From the NCBI GenBank assembly GCA_963824195.1, contig CAWGOJ010000016.1, positions 1 to 64,000 on the forward strand: a DNA stretch of 64,000 nucleotides. The letters run 5' to 3'. Position 1 is the first letter of the stretch, and every line of letters starts with the position of its first letter. Positions 8,188 through 18,095 of this stretch are shown one piece after another. The notes beneath the pieces are model-generated. The model ran no database searches. It worked only from the letters and a program-made list of their open reading frames with translations, and had not been told where the DNA came from. The translations under genes and the position numbers were made by a program. The DNA is from Bog-473 sp963824195 (lineage in GTDB: Bacteria > Actinomycetota > Acidimicrobiia > Acidimicrobiales > RAAP-2).

Positions 8188-9630
8188 GATCCACTTCACA
8201 CCTCCCGCCACAGCCTTCAAGCGAGTCGCCTCCAAGCGCCAGCTCGGCAGTCGGGACCCTTGGTCCATCGATGTGACGGCGGCACGCAGCATGCCGATGC
8301 TCACACCCAACAGGGTGGCAAACCGGTACTCGTCGAGGAGGGGCTCGAGCAGCGCCGTGGCCATGAGGCCCGCCAGCACCGCCACGAGGGCCAGGGCCAG
8401 GGCCGCCGTCATCGGCTCGGGATGTCGCCGCCACACCTGGAGGCCACCGATGAGCGAGGCCGCCAGCGCGACGACGAAGAGCACGAGGCCAATGAGGCCG
8501 AGCCGGAGCCACAGGTCGAGCACGATGTTGTGTGCGTAGGGGATTGTCAGCTCCGTGCGAGTCCCGGTTTCGTAATACTGGAACTCCACCCCCAGGCCCC
8601 ACCCGATGACCAGATGCTGGGGGATCATGGACTCCACCGACGCGGCCAGGTTCAAGCGGTCCTGGGCCGATTCCACCTTCGCCTCGCTATGGAAGAGTCC
8701 TTGGAAGGTCGAGGCCAGTGGGATCCGTGCGGGCTGCTGGTCGACCGCCGACGGCACGACCACGATGACCATGGCCACCGCGACGACGGCGAGGAGCGTG
8801 AGCGCCAACTGTCCCAACCTGACGTGCAGCCGTCGGGCGATGCCGTGGCGGTACGTGACGACGAGGACCACGAGCACCACCGACACCACCACAGCCAGAT
8901 TCACGAGTACCGCACGCTGATCGGCCAGCACCACACAGGCCACCAACGGGACCAGCGCCAGGACATGGCGGATCCGGACGGTTTCGGACGCCAGCCTGCA
9001 GAGGAAGCACATGGTCCCGACGGCGAGGAGGAGGGCCGCCGTCTCCGCGCCGACTCCTCCAAAAGCCTGCAGCGGGAGCAGCGGCAGATTGACGTCGACG
9101 CTGATGTGCGCAATCGTCATGAGGTCGACGACCGACGCACAGGCAACGCACAGGGCGCCGAGCTTGAACAAGTCCCCGCTATCGAGGTACCGGCGCACCG
9201 GTACACCCGCGGCCAGCGCGTACGCCCCGACGATGTAGAGGATGCTCTTGGCCTCGTAGAGGTCGACCGACATCGAATTGTGGTACAGCGCTCCCTCCAC
9301 CGCGCCCACCGTCATCCAGGCGCCGAAAGCCAACCAGAGGCCGGCCGGAAGGCCGATCCGGGTGGGCCTCCCCCGCGCGATCAGGCGGGCCACCAGCGCG
9401 AGGGTGATGTAGATCTCGGGCAGCCGCAGCTGCGTCGAGCCTGACCCGGGGTGAAAGATGCTGCGCGGTAGGGCGTTCGGGTCGGCGTAGATCGTGGCCT
9501 CCACGACCAGCAGGCCGAGGAGCACGAGCGGCGCCAGCTGCTCCTTGCCCTCGCGCTCCCAGTGGACGAAGAGCGCGACGACCCCGACCGCAAATCCGAG
9601 GAGGATGCCTCCTTCCATCACCTTCAACAC
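8185..9630 (-). CDS. O-antigen ligase/polymerase-family membrane protein (Wzy/WaaL-like)
   Basis: A 481-residue polytopic membrane protein with about eleven hydrophobic segments. Near residue 370 it carries GWGLGVEFQYYE followed by AHNIVLDLWLRLGLIGLVLF. This is the G-x-G...HNxxLxxxxxxGxxG signature of the O-antigen ligase/Wzy_C family, preceded by the characteristic ADQRAVLVNL loop. It probably polymerises or ligates lipid-linked repeat units on the outer face of the membrane. The GTG at 9630 overlaps the glycosyltransferase stop; an ATG at 9618 is an alternative. Ligase versus polymerase cannot be decided from sequence, but the adjacent Wzz-like and flippase genes favour polymerase. Confidence 0.82.
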   Translation of the reverse strand: MLKVMEGGILLGFAVGVVALFVHWEREGKEQLAPLVLLGLLVVEATIYADPNALPRSIFHPGSGSTQLRLPEIYITLALVARLIARGRPTRIGLPAGLWLAFGAWMTVGAVEGALYHNSMSVDLYEAKSILYIVGAYALAAGVPVRRYLDSGDLFKLGALCVACASVVDLMTIAHISVDVNLPLLPLQAFGGVGAETAALLLAVGTMCFLCRLASETVRIRHVLALVPLVACVVLADQRAVLVNLAVVVSVVLVVLVVTYRHGIARRLHVRLGQLALTLLAVVAVAMVIVVVPSAVDQQPARIPLASTFQGLFHSEAKVESAQDRLNLAASVESMIPQHLVIGWGLGVEFQYYETGTRTELTIPYAHNIVLDLWLRLGLIGLVLFVVALAASLIGGLQVWRRHPEPMTAALALALVAVLAGLMATALLEPLLDEYRFATLLGVSIGMLRAAVTSMDQGSRLPSWRLEATRLKAVAGGVKWI

Positions 9631-10766
9631 GGGTGCACCGCCTCGAGCAGCGGCGCCAGGGCGACATCCCAGGTGTGGTCCGCCGCCACGGCGTCGTGTC
9701 CCGCTTGCCCGAGTGCCGAGGCATGGGCGGGGTCGACCAGGAGGCCCGCGATGGCTTCGGCAAGTCCGGCGGCCGTGTCGGCCACGACCACGCCACGGCC
9801 CACCAGGTCCTCCATCCCCTCACAGCCCACGGATGTCGCCACGATGGGACGCCCGGCGTCGAGCGCCTCCAGGATTTTGAGCCGGGTCCCCCCGCCTGCC
9901 CGCAACGGCGCCAGCACGACCCGGGACCGCGCGAGGTAGGGAGTCACGTCGGCGACCGTCCCGGTCACCTCCACGTTGTCGCCCGCCAGGGCGCGCACCG
10001 CCGGGGCCGGATCCTTGCCCACCAGCAGGAGCCGAGCGTGGGGCACCCGCGTCAGCACCTCGGGCCAGATCTCGCGGCCAAGCCAGAGCGCAGCATCGAC
10101 GTTGGGGGCCCATCCCATCGTGGCCACGAAGGCCACGGTCGCGTCCGGAGCGTCGGGCAGCACCACCGATGGCTCCCTGCCGTTCGGGCACACCAGGACG
10201 GAGCGGGCTCCGGCGGTCAGCCTCGACCTTTCCCGCTCGCTGACCACGACCACGTGATCGAACTCCCCGATCGTGCGCCGTTCCATCCGCCTGAGGGCAG
10301 CGGCCTCCGAACGGAGCAGCGCGGCTGGGACTCCTCGCCGGGTGTGCGCGTAGCTGGCCACGAGGGCCGACTCCACATTGTGGAGATCCAGGACCGACAC
10401 CTTCGCCGGGAGGTCGAGCACGAACGGCACCATCTGCTGGTACTCGACCTGCAGCAGGTCGATGGCCATCGCGTCAGCTGCGCTGCGGACGGTCTCGACC
10501 ATCGCCGTGCTCCAGAACCGTCCCGCCGAGACGCTGCGCGCCTTGACGACCCCTCGGGCCACCCTCCCCGGAGTCAGCCGCCACGGGACGGCCCGCACGT
10601 CGATCCCCAGGTCGCGGAGACCCGATCTGTCCGCGCCGCCGTCGTCATACCCGCACAGCACGAGATCGCCCAGCCCGGCGAGGCGGCGGGCGATCGCCAG
10701 CGAACGCTGGTGCCCCCCGTTGTTGTCCGGCAACGGAAGAAACTTGGTCACCATGAGCGTCCTCAC
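9624..10766 (-). CDS. Glycosyltransferase, GT4/group 1 (GT-B fold)
   Basis: A 380-residue GT-B glycosyltransferase. The N-terminus has the KFLPLPDNNGGHQRSLAIAR substrate-domain signature. The C-terminal half has LLLVGKDP, then LAPLRAGGGTRLKILEALDAG, the nucleotide-sugar binding EAxxxGxP region of family 4. It should add a sugar to the lipid-linked repeat unit at the cytoplasmic face. Overlap with the downstream ligase gene by several bases indicates an operon. The start is GTG at 10766, with an in-frame ATG at 10754 also possible. Donor and acceptor sugars cannot be inferred. Confidence 0.86.
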   Translation of the reverse strand: MRTLMVTKFLPLPDNNGGHQRSLAIARRLAGLGDLVLCGYDDGGADRSGLRDLGIDVRAVPWRLTPGRVARGVVKARSVSAGRFWSTAMVETVRSAADAMAIDLLQVEYQQMVPFVLDLPAKVSVLDLHNVESALVASYAHTRRGVPAALLRSEAAALRRMERRTIGEFDHVVVVSERERSRLTAGARSVLVCPNGREPSVVLPDAPDATVAFVATMGWAPNVDAALWLGREIWPEVLTRVPHARLLLVGKDPAPAVRALAGDNVEVTGTVADVTPYLARSRVVLAPLRAGGGTRLKILEALDAGRPIVATSVGCEGMEDLVGRGVVVADTAAGLAEAIAGLLVDPAHASALGQAGHDAVAADHTWDVALAPLLEAVHPC

Positions 10767-10836
10767 CGCTCCGCCCCCGCCGGAGCCGACGCACGGTGCC
10801 CGCCTGCGCGAGCGCCCCCCCGCGTTGCGACGCCAT

Positions 10837-12024
10837 TCATCGTTCTACAGTCGACCACATGGTCGGCCGGTCACCGCGCGCATATCGCACCATGCCGCCC
10901 AGCGCGACTGCCTGCAGGAACATGACCTGCCCCGCTCCCGAAAACGCGACGGCCAGCAGGTGGCGCGGGGCGTGTCCGGTCGATTCGCCCGGCGCCGGCG
11001 GCTCCGCCACCCGGGTCCCGGCCACAAGCCCGGCGCAGGCGCACAGATTGGCCAGGAGGAATGCCCTGGCCAGTGCGCTCGAGCGTAACTTGGTGACCGA
11101 CAGGGCAAGCAGGGCGAGATGGGAGAGGGGGCTCACGGTGAGGCGAACCAGGCGGTGTCCCCACAGCTCCGCGGCGACGAGCCCTGCCGACGGCCGCAGC
11201 TGACGGCGCCGGCGTACGAGGACTTGCAGCCCACCGGACACGATGCGGGTCCGGCGCTCCCACTGGGCCGACAGCGACGCCACGGCGGGATCGATCGCGC
11301 GGGCCCGCGGCTCGTAGGCGACCCGATAGCCCTGTTCGATGATGTCGAGGACCGCCCAGAAATCATCGTTGACCACGTCGTCGGGGATCGGCCGCCACGC
11401 TTCGGCCCGGATCGCGGAGAGTTCGCCGACCAGGCCGATCGTCGTGCCGAGACGATCCTCACGCCGTTTCAGCCACGACTCGAACCTCCAGTACAGGCTC
11501 TCGCCCCCTCCGCCGTCGTCCTCGAGCTTCTCGCCGGCCACCGCACCCACCCGCGGGTCGGCGAAGTGCTCGACCATGAAGGCGAGCGCGCCTGGGGCGA
11601 GGCGGTTGTTGGCGTCGCTCAGGACCACGATAGGGGTATCGGTCTCCGCGAAGCCCCAGTTGAGGGCCCGGGACTTGCCGAGTCGCTCCGAAGCGGCGAG
11701 CACGCGGGCCCCGGCTCGCTCCGCCGCGTCCGCGGTCTCGGGATCCCCGTCGGCGATCACCAGGACCTCGAGCGGGCCCGGGTACCCGTTGGCCCGGAGG
11801 TCGTCGACCTTGTCCGCGATCACCCCGGCCTCACGGAAGGCAGGCACGAGAACCGTCAGGCTGGGTAACGCTCCCGGTACTGGCGGCGCGGGCGCCGCGG
11901 CGACCCTGCCGCGCCCCCCGCGAGTGCGCCACGCCAACCATGCCGGATAGAGAAGGTGGCCGGCGGTGGCGGCGGTCACCAGTGCAGCCACCGCGGCGCT
12001 CGTTCCCAGGCGCGGCCGGCTCAC
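10837..12024 (-). CDS. Membrane-anchored glycosyltransferase family 2
   Basis: A 395-residue GT2 enzyme. It has an N-terminal transmembrane helix (about 8-28), then SLTVLVPAFREAGVIADKVD at the start of the GT-A fold, a DxD-like metal site LSDANN near residue 135, and the acceptor/base region NDDFW near 222. Hydrophobic segments follow residue 290, as in processive or membrane-bound GT2 proteins. It probably elongates the repeat unit or synthesises a polymer. It lies in the leftward operon between the GT4 gene and the initiating transferase, separated from the latter by about 220 bases in which no gene or clear signal was seen. The ATG at 12024 is the only sensible start. Confidence 0.86.
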   Translation of the reverse strand: MSRPRLGTSAAVAALVTAATAGHLLYPAWLAWRTRGGRGRVAAAPAPPVPGALPSLTVLVPAFREAGVIADKVDDLRANGYPGPLEVLVIADGDPETADAAERAGARVLAASERLGKSRALNWGFAETDTPIVVLSDANNRLAPGALAFMVEHFADPRVGAVAGEKLEDDGGGGESLYWRFESWLKRREDRLGTTIGLVGELSAIRAEAWRPIPDDVVNDDFWAVLDIIEQGYRVAYEPRARAIDPAVASLSAQWERRTRIVSGGLQVLVRRRRQLRPSAGLVAAELWGHRLVRLTVSPLSHLALLALSVTKLRSSALARAFLLANLCACAGLVAGTRVAEPPAPGESTGHAPRHLLAVAFSGAGQVMFLQAVALGGMVRYARGDRPTMWSTVER

Positions 12025-12247
12025 CGTCGTACCTTATTCAACCCCGCCCATGCCCCGGAACGACCGGGGGCCGGAGCGGTCAGCCGTCAGGCTCGAGCCG
12101 GGGGGCGCCGACTACTCCGAGGCAGCCCGCTCGACAACATTGCCGCGCTGGCGACCGCCCGCGGTGCGTACCCGTGCTCGCCATCATCGTCCGAGAGTTG
12201 CCGCGGCGCTCCCCACTCCGTCTGTGGGATCCAACGTCTCGTGCGCT

Positions 12248-13646
12248 TTAGTCCCGGACCTGCTTGATCATGGCGCCGGCCGTCCGGGCCAGGATGGCCA
12301 GATCCCCGCCGACTGACCAGTTCTCGATGTAGTGATTGTCCATCCAGGCCCTGTCCTGGATGGAGGTGTCACCCCGGAGCCCACTGACCTGGGCCAGCCC
12401 CGTCAGCCCCACCGGGACCCGGTGCCGATCACCGTACCGGGGGACTTCCTGCTCGAACCTCTCGACGAAGTAGGGCCGCTCGGGCCGCGGGCCCACGAGC
12501 GACATGTCGCCGCGCAGAACGTTCCAGAGCTGCGGCAGTTCGTCCAGCGACGTCTTGCGCATGAAGCGGCCGATCTTCGTGACGCGGGCGTCCTCGTCGA
12601 CGCTCCACTGGGTGTCCGACTCGTCGTTCATTCGCATGGAGCGGAACTTCAAGACCTCCACGCTCGCGCCCGTTCTTCCCGATGCGACGCTGGCGGAAAT
12701 AGACCGGGCCGGGGCTGGAGAGCTTCACGCTCAGCGCGAGTAATGCGAAGATCGGCGCGGTGACCATCAGCATCACGGCGGAGATGCCGGAGTCGATGGC
12801 CCGCTTGAGCCGGCGGGACGAGGATCGCGTCGTCGACCGCCGTAGGCGCACGAGGGGGTACCCCCACACCATGTCGACGTCGCGCGCTGCGGCCTGAAGA
12901 CCCAGCTCGAAGAAGCGGGGGACGACATGCATGTCCACGTCGGCGTTCTCGCAGGATCGGATGACACGCACGAGGTCCGGGTCGCGGTTCACGCCGAATG
13001 CGAGCACGACCCGGTCGATGTGATGCTTCCGCAGGACATCGTCGAGCTGGTCGATCCCACCCAGCACCGGACGGGACAGTGAGTCGTCAGCGCAGTCGTC
13101 GAGAAGCCCGATCGGGTGCAGCCCGTAACTCGGATGCGCCTCGAGCACATCTGCCAAGCGCTCCGCCACCTGCCCGGCTCCAACGATAAGGACCCTTTGA
13201 GGGAAGGCCCCCTTGGTCCTGGCGCGCCGTATGCCGGCGTAGGCACAGGCCCGCCCGAGAAGGAGCAGACACAGCGAGGCGACACCCACCAACACGAACG
13301 GGCGGACCTGCGCGTCGAACCCGTCGAAGATCGCAATCACCATGAGCGGCACGCTGACCGCCACCGCCAACGGCCCGGCGTCCTTGCTCACGCTCAGCGT
13401 GATACGTGATGCGTACTGACCCCGCAACGCGCACACTGCCAGCACCCCGAGGACGAAGACGGCGACCGACCACCGCAGCACACTGGGTGCGAAGAGCGCG
13501 ACGGCGACCGCCAGGACCAGGAGGTCCGTCCCCGCCACCGCCTCGCCGCTGGTGTGTGCGAGGAGTCGACGTCGCGAGCCTGCAGCCGACTCCGGTTGAG
13601 CCCACTGCCAGCGCTGCATGTCACTGCCGATTGTCACCGCCGACAT
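12248..13646 (-). CDS. Polyprenyl glycosylphosphotransferase (initiating sugar transferase), frameshifted
   Basis: Initiates repeat-unit synthesis by transferring a sugar-1-phosphate to undecaprenyl phosphate. From the ATG at 13646 (RBS GAGAGGGG) it encodes several transmembrane helices, a CoA/NAD-binding-like domain (VLIVGAGQVAERLADVLEAH), a membrane re-entrant segment and PVYFRQRRIGKNGRE. The frame then fails. The rest of the catalytic domain (EVLKFRSMR, DELPQLWNVLRGDMSLVGPR and GLTGLAQVSG) lies in another frame, starting around 12661. One extra base between about 12657 and 12672 explains the break; removing it restores a normal protein of about 465 residues. It is either a sequencing error or an inactivated copy. 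Confidence 0.85.
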
Positions 13647-13677
13647 CCGCTGCCCCTCTCGCCGAGAACTTCGAGGT

Positions 13678-13998
13678 TCAGGCGGTACGGCGACGGCTGC
13701 GGACGAGCACGGCACCGACGCCGATGGCCGCCACACCGATGAGCGCCATCTCTTCGATGTCAGCTCCGGTGAAAGCCAGTCCGCCTGGTGAGGTCGTCAC
13801 CCCGGCGCTGGACGGCGTGGTGGGATTACTCCCCGACGAGGTCGTGATGCCGGTCGCCGGGGACGTGCAACCTGAGTAACAACTCGAGTCCGCTCCGGCG
13901 GCTCCGGCCAGGAGCCCTCCCACGGGTACCGCGAGCAGCACACCCAGGGCGGGGCCACACGCTACGGAGAGCAGTCGTCGTGCCTTGCTCCTCTTCAT
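13678..13998 (-). CDS. Small secreted LAFTG (sortase-type) cell-wall-anchored protein
   Basis: A 106-residue exported protein. A basic start (MKRSKARR) is followed by a hydrophobic signal peptide ending near GAAGADS, a Ser/Thr-rich region with two cysteines (SCYSGCTS), then LAFTG, a hydrophobic helix and the RSRRR tail. LAFTG fits the LAxTG-type sorting signal used by actinobacterial class E sortases, so it is likely anchored to peptidoglycan. The ATG at 13998 is preferred over the upstream GTG at 14013 because GAGGAGATC lies at the right distance before it. It sits between the initiating transferase and the divergent DUF4012 gene. Function unknown; no sortase gene is in the window. Confidence 0.72.
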   Translation of the reverse strand: MKRSKARRLLSVACGPALGVLLAVPVGGLLAGAAGADSSCYSGCTSPATGITTSSGSNPTTPSSAGVTTSPGGLAFTGADIEEMALIGVAAIGVGAVLVRSRRRTA

Positions 13999-14164
13999 CT
14001 TGATCTCCTCCACCTCTTCCGCTCCACGAGCGCTCGATCCAAAGAGCCACTTGGACGCCTGAACGAAGATATCGCCAAGACACTAAGCCGCCTTGATCAT
14101 CATCCCAGGGATATCCGGTCGGCGGGCAGAGCCAAAGGTCATAATCACCCGGGGGGACGGGACA

Positions 14165-16093
14165 ATGGCGCGACAATTCAACCGGTGGGCCCCGGCCACA
14201 CGGGGCCGATACAGGCTCATCCGGCCAACGGGCGCGAGGGTGCCAGTCGACCCCCAGGGGCCCGGCAGTACGCTCCCCCCGGTGGAGAACGGCGACCCGG
14301 TGGGACCGAGCGCCGAGACCGAGCTCCCGACCCGGTCCGCGCCGAGCAGCACGCCGGTGCGCCGCCGCTTCACCACCCGGCGGAAGATCGCAGCCGCCGT
14401 GGGGGTGCTCGTGGCGTTCTGGGCGGTGGCCGCCGTCGTCGACGTCGTGGTGGCCGCCCGGCACATCCATCAGGGCGAGGCGGCCGTTCAGACGGCCCGG
14501 CGAGGCCTCTCGGCCGACGGCGTCCTGTCCGGCGCACCGGTCGGGCCCCTCCGCGCTGCCCAGGCGAGTTTCAACACCGCGCACGGCCTGCTGTCGTCTC
14601 CCCTGCTCTGGCCGGTGGACGTCCTCCCGGTGGCTGGGCGCCAGCTGCGCTCCGTGCAGGACCTGTCGGGGGCGGCCGAGCAGGTCGCTCGCACCGGGGT
14701 GACGACGGTCGGCCGGTCCCAATCGCTGCTCCGCCTCCCCCACACGGCGGGGCCGGACCGCGTGGCGGCGCTGCGACAGCTTGCCGCGCTCGCATCGACC
14801 ACTCACCTCGCCCTGTCCGGGGTCGACTTGGGCCCCGATCAGGGTCTCATCGGCCCCGTGGCGCACGAGCGGAGCGTCTTCCTCGGTGACCTCACCCAAG
14901 TGCGGACCACCCTGGCGCGGACCTCCGCGGCCGCCACCACGGCCGCGGCAATCCTGCAGGGGCCCGGGACCTACCTGCTCTTGGCCGGGAACAACGCCGA
15001 GATGCGGTCGGGCTCGGGTGCCTTCCTCGAGGCCGGGATCCTGACCACCGGCGACGGCGAGCTCCATCTCTCGGGCATGGTTCCCACTTCGTCCCTGATC
15101 CTCCCCCGGGGTGCCGTGACGGTGGGCGGCGATCTGGAGGCACGCTGGGGCTGGCTCCTCCCCGGTGTCGATTGGCGGAACCTCGGGCTCACGCCGCAGT
15201 TCGACGTCACCGGTCCACTGGCCGCCCGCATGTGGCAGGCCAACACGGGTCAGAGTGTCGACGGGGTCCTGGCGCTCGACATCCAGGGCCTCCAGGAGCT
15301 CCTGACCGTCACCGGACCGGTGACCACAGACAGCGGCATGGTCGTCACGGCCGGCACGGTCGACCAGTTGCTGCTGCACGACCAGTACGCGGGAATGAGC
15401 TACGGCTCCGACACGACGAACCGGGTCGACGAGCTCTCGACGCTGGCCTCCGCCACCTTGCATGCACTCGAGGACCAGCCCTTTGGTCTGCGCGCGATGG
15501 TGAACGCACTCTCGGCCGCCGCCGCGGGGCGCCACGTGCTCATCTGGTCCGCTGCCCCGCATACGGAAGCCATCTGGCGCGCCGTCGGGGTGTCCGGTGA
15601 GCTCACACCGACATCCCTCATGGCCGACGTGATCAACCGGGGCGCGAACAAGTTGGACCAGTACCTCACTGTGACGTCCACCCTCCAGCTCACACCCCGG
15701 GCCGGGCTGACCGACGGACGCCTGACCATGACGCTCTCCAACCACACGCCACCGGGACAGTCGCCCTTCATCGCAGGTCCCTACCCGGGTCTCGGCACGC
15801 ACTATGGCGAGTACGTCGGCATCGCTACCGTCAACTTCCCCGGGGACGTGCGCCACCTCTCATCGCCGTCAGCGCGATCCGTCGTGACCAACGGCCCCGA
15901 GGGCCCCACCCTGCTCGTCGGGGCCACGGTCGACATCCCGGCCGGCGCGACGCAGAGCCTCACGTTCAACTTCGTGCTCCCCCAGGCGCACGGCTCGCTG
16001 ACCGTGGTCCCCAGCGCACGGATCCCGCCCATCACGTGGCACGTCGGGGATGCCACGTTCGCGGACGACAGCCCGCACACGGTCTCCTGGTAG
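14165..16093 (+). CDS. DUF4012-family membrane-anchored extracytoplasmic protein
   Basis: A 642-residue protein. A Pro/Arg-rich cytoplasmic N-terminus is followed by one transmembrane helix (about residues 75-97) and a long extracellular region. The core includes YLLLAGNNAEMRSGSGAFLE, the hallmark of DUF4012 proteins, which often sit in polysaccharide loci of actinobacteria and Chloroflexi. No enzymatic function is established for the family. The ATG at 14165 is chosen over the upstream start at 14093 because a GGGGGGACGG ribosome-binding site precedes it. It is the only rightward gene in this cluster and is divergent from the LAFTG protein. A role in assembling or attaching the polysaccharide is inference from context. 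Confidence 0.82.
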   Translation: MARQFNRWAPATRGRYRLIRPTGARVPVDPQGPGSTLPPVENGDPVGPSAETELPTRSAPSSTPVRRRFTTRRKIAAAVGVLVAFWAVAAVVDVVVAARHIHQGEAAVQTARRGLSADGVLSGAPVGPLRAAQASFNTAHGLLSSPLLWPVDVLPVAGRQLRSVQDLSGAAEQVARTGVTTVGRSQSLLRLPHTAGPDRVAALRQLAALASTTHLALSGVDLGPDQGLIGPVAHERSVFLGDLTQVRTTLARTSAAATTAAAILQGPGTYLLLAGNNAEMRSGSGAFLEAGILTTGDGELHLSGMVPTSSLILPRGAVTVGGDLEARWGWLLPGVDWRNLGLTPQFDVTGPLAARMWQANTGQSVDGVLALDIQGLQELLTVTGPVTTDSGMVVTAGTVDQLLLHDQYAGMSYGSDTTNRVDELSTLASATLHALEDQPFGLRAMVNALSAAAAGRHVLIWSAAPHTEAIWRAVGVSGELTPTSLMADVINRGANKLDQYLTVTSTLQLTPRAGLTDGRLTMTLSNHTPPGQSPFIAGPYPGLGTHYGEYVGIATVNFPGDVRHLSSPSARSVVTNGPEGPTLLVGATVDIPAGATQSLTFNFVLPQAHGSLTVVPSARIPPITWHVGDATFADDSPHTVSW

Positions 16094-16138
16094 CGCACGG
16101 CAACGGCTCCGTGCCCCTACCGGGCTGTCTCGGGAGGG

Positions 16139-18068
16139 TCAACCCAGATCGGCGATGAACGCCGCCAGGCTGTTGGGGAACGATCCCCCGGTGATTTGCG
16201 AGTTGAGCCCGCTGGCGTCGTAGTCGAAGTAGGCCTCGTATGCCACGTCGTTGGAGGCGGTCTCCATCCACGAGACAATGTGGTTGATGTAGTACGGGTC
16301 ATCACCGAGCCCGTGGCCGTCGCTACGAACGATCACGCCCCATTCCGCCAACGCGAGCGGCTTGCCCACCGAGGACGCGAACTGCTGGGCCGCCGTCAGT
16401 CCCGGCAACAGGGTGGAGGACCATGCGTTGGCCGGAGTCTGCGGCGTGGCCCACGTCTGGTCATAGGCATCGAGGCCGATCACGTCGACGTAGGCGTTGC
16501 CGGGGTAGGCGGCCTGCACCGAGTACCCCGACTCCGTGAAGGCGACGGCGTCGGGGTTCCACACGAAGTGGAAGGCCTCGCCAGCCACGGACCTCATCGC
16601 CGTCACGATCTGCTGGAAGTACGAGGCATAGCTGGCCTCGGCACCGGACGACGTGGCGCTCCAGGGGAACCACGACCCGTCGAATTCCCACCCCAGGCGC
16701 AGGTAGGCATGCGAGGCACCGCCGGAGACCAGCGATTGAGCGAGGGTGACGAAGTAGGAGTTGTAGGCCCCGGTGGCGCCTTGGGCCAAGGTGCCCACCG
16801 CAGTCCCGCTCGAGTTGTCCGGGATCATCGGCACTCCCAGTGACAGGGTGTAGCCACTCCCGTCCCAGGGCTCCAGCAGCCAGTTCAGGCTCCCGCCGGC
16901 ACCGTCCATGCCGGTCCATCCGTCGTTCATCGGCAGGTAGTCGGTCGCGATGGTCGGCGATGTCTGCGTCGCCTTGGCGAACGACGCGATGCCCGTCGGG
17001 TCCGCGGCGCCGACATACGCCCCTTGCAGGAGAGCCGTCGGCGTCGTGGTCGGCGGCCGCGTCGTGGTGGTCGTCGTGGTGGTCGGCGGCGGCGTGGTCG
17101 GTCGTGGTGGTCGGCGGCGGCGTGGTCGGTGTGGTTGTCGGCGGCGGCGTGGTCGGTGCGGTGGTCGGCGGCGGCGTGGTCGGTGTGGTGGTGGCCGCGG
17201 CCGCGGACGTTGGCCCGAAGAAGGCTGCAGAGCCATCGGACTCCACCAGGGCATAGCCCAGAGTGGGCGGGTCGATGACGATGCCGAGGGCACTCACGCC
17301 GGTCCCTGCCGTCGATCCGTAGTACCCGGCGTCACCGAACGTGAAGACGCCGCCGTCGGAGGCGACGAGCCAGTACCCCTCGCCGTCGGGGCTGGGTGCC
17401 ATGCCGATGATGGGCTGGTTGAGGTGCAGGGCGCCCGTCGAACCGAAGTACCCCGCGTCACCGAAGCTGAAGATGCCGCCGTCGGAGGCGACGAGCCAGT
17501 AGCCGCCGCCGTCGGGGGTGGCTGCCATGCCGACGATGGGCCGGTTGAGGCGGATGGCCCCGGTCGACCCGTGGAACGCGGCGTCGCCGAAGCTGAAGAT
17601 GCCGCCGTCGGAGGCGACGAGCCAGTAGCCGCCGCCGTCGCGGGTGGCTGCCATGCCGACGATGGGCCGGTTGAGGCGGATGGCCCCGGTCGACCCGTGG
17701 AACGCGGCGTCGCCGTAATTGAAGACGCCACCGTCGGAGGCGACGAGCCAGTAGCCTCCGCCGCCGGGGGTCGGTGCCATGCCGACGATGGGCCGGGCCA
17801 ACGTGAGCCCCGACTGCGCGGGAGACCCCAGCGCCTGGGCCCCGTCATGGGGCGCCACACCGCCCGTGGCAGTGGCCGTCCAGTAGCCACCGCTCGGATT
17901 GGCAGCCATCATCTGGCCCCCGCCGTATCCGGCCATGCGTACCGCTGCGCCGGCGCCAGCCGAGGATGCGAGGACCAGACCCGAGACAAGCGCACAGAGC
18001 AACCCGAGGAGCGCCAATCCTCGTGCAACCACGAGTGGTAGTGCCCGCCGCCGTCGGGTTTCCCGCAT
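16139..18068 (-). CDS. Secreted repeat protein with C-terminal GH26 glycoside hydrolase domain, frameshifted in linker
   Basis: From the ATG at 18068 (RBS GGGGGGAAG) the protein has a signal peptide and about four 42-residue repeats (YWLVASDGG...FGDA...GSTGA...RPIVGMA). A Thr/Pro linker follows, then a domain with LRLGWEFDGSWFPW and LALAEWGV, matching the acid/base and nucleophile glutamates of family GH26 (mannanase-like). The hydrolase domain is in a different frame. The 27-base linker repeats are spaced 27, 27 and then 28 bases, so a single extra base near 17103 accounts for the break. Corrected length is about 640 residues. A c-di-GMP riboswitch lies in its leader. It probably trims or releases the locus's own polysaccharide (inference). 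Confidence 0.83.
17084..17192. repeat. 27-bp tandem repeat encoding the Thr/Pro linker
   Basis: The element CGGCGGCGGCGTGGTCGGT begins at 17084, 17112, 17139 and 17166. The spacings are 28, 27 and 27 bases, and the odd 28-base unit carries one extra C at about 17103. On the minus strand the repeats encode TTPTTPPPT units. Such tracts are prone to slippage and to assembly error, and this one breaks the GH26 reading frame. Confidence 0.85.
17352..17800. repeat. 126-bp tandem coding repeats (42-residue units)
   Basis: The string GCCGTCGGAGGCGACGAGCC or a close variant recurs at about 17352, 17478, 17604 and 17730, exactly 126 bases apart. Units two and three are almost identical in DNA, which suggests recent duplication or gene conversion. 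The encoded units contain YWLVASDGG and GSTGA motifs, as seen in secreted actinobacterial repeat proteins, and may form a beta-propeller-like or surface-binding module (inference). Confidence 0.85.
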
Positions 18069-18095
18069 GTCTTCCCCCCCGAACCCAAAGAGATC

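Noticed and set aside
7829..8602. 257-codon minus-strand frame as a gene
   Set aside because: Its first two-thirds is a shadow of the O-antigen ligase gene; only the last part looks protein-like, and it is better explained as a degraded FkbM tail.
17000..17220. Possible CRISPR or VNTR array
   Set aside because: Repeats are contiguous 27-bp coding units without spacers and encode a Thr/Pro linker.
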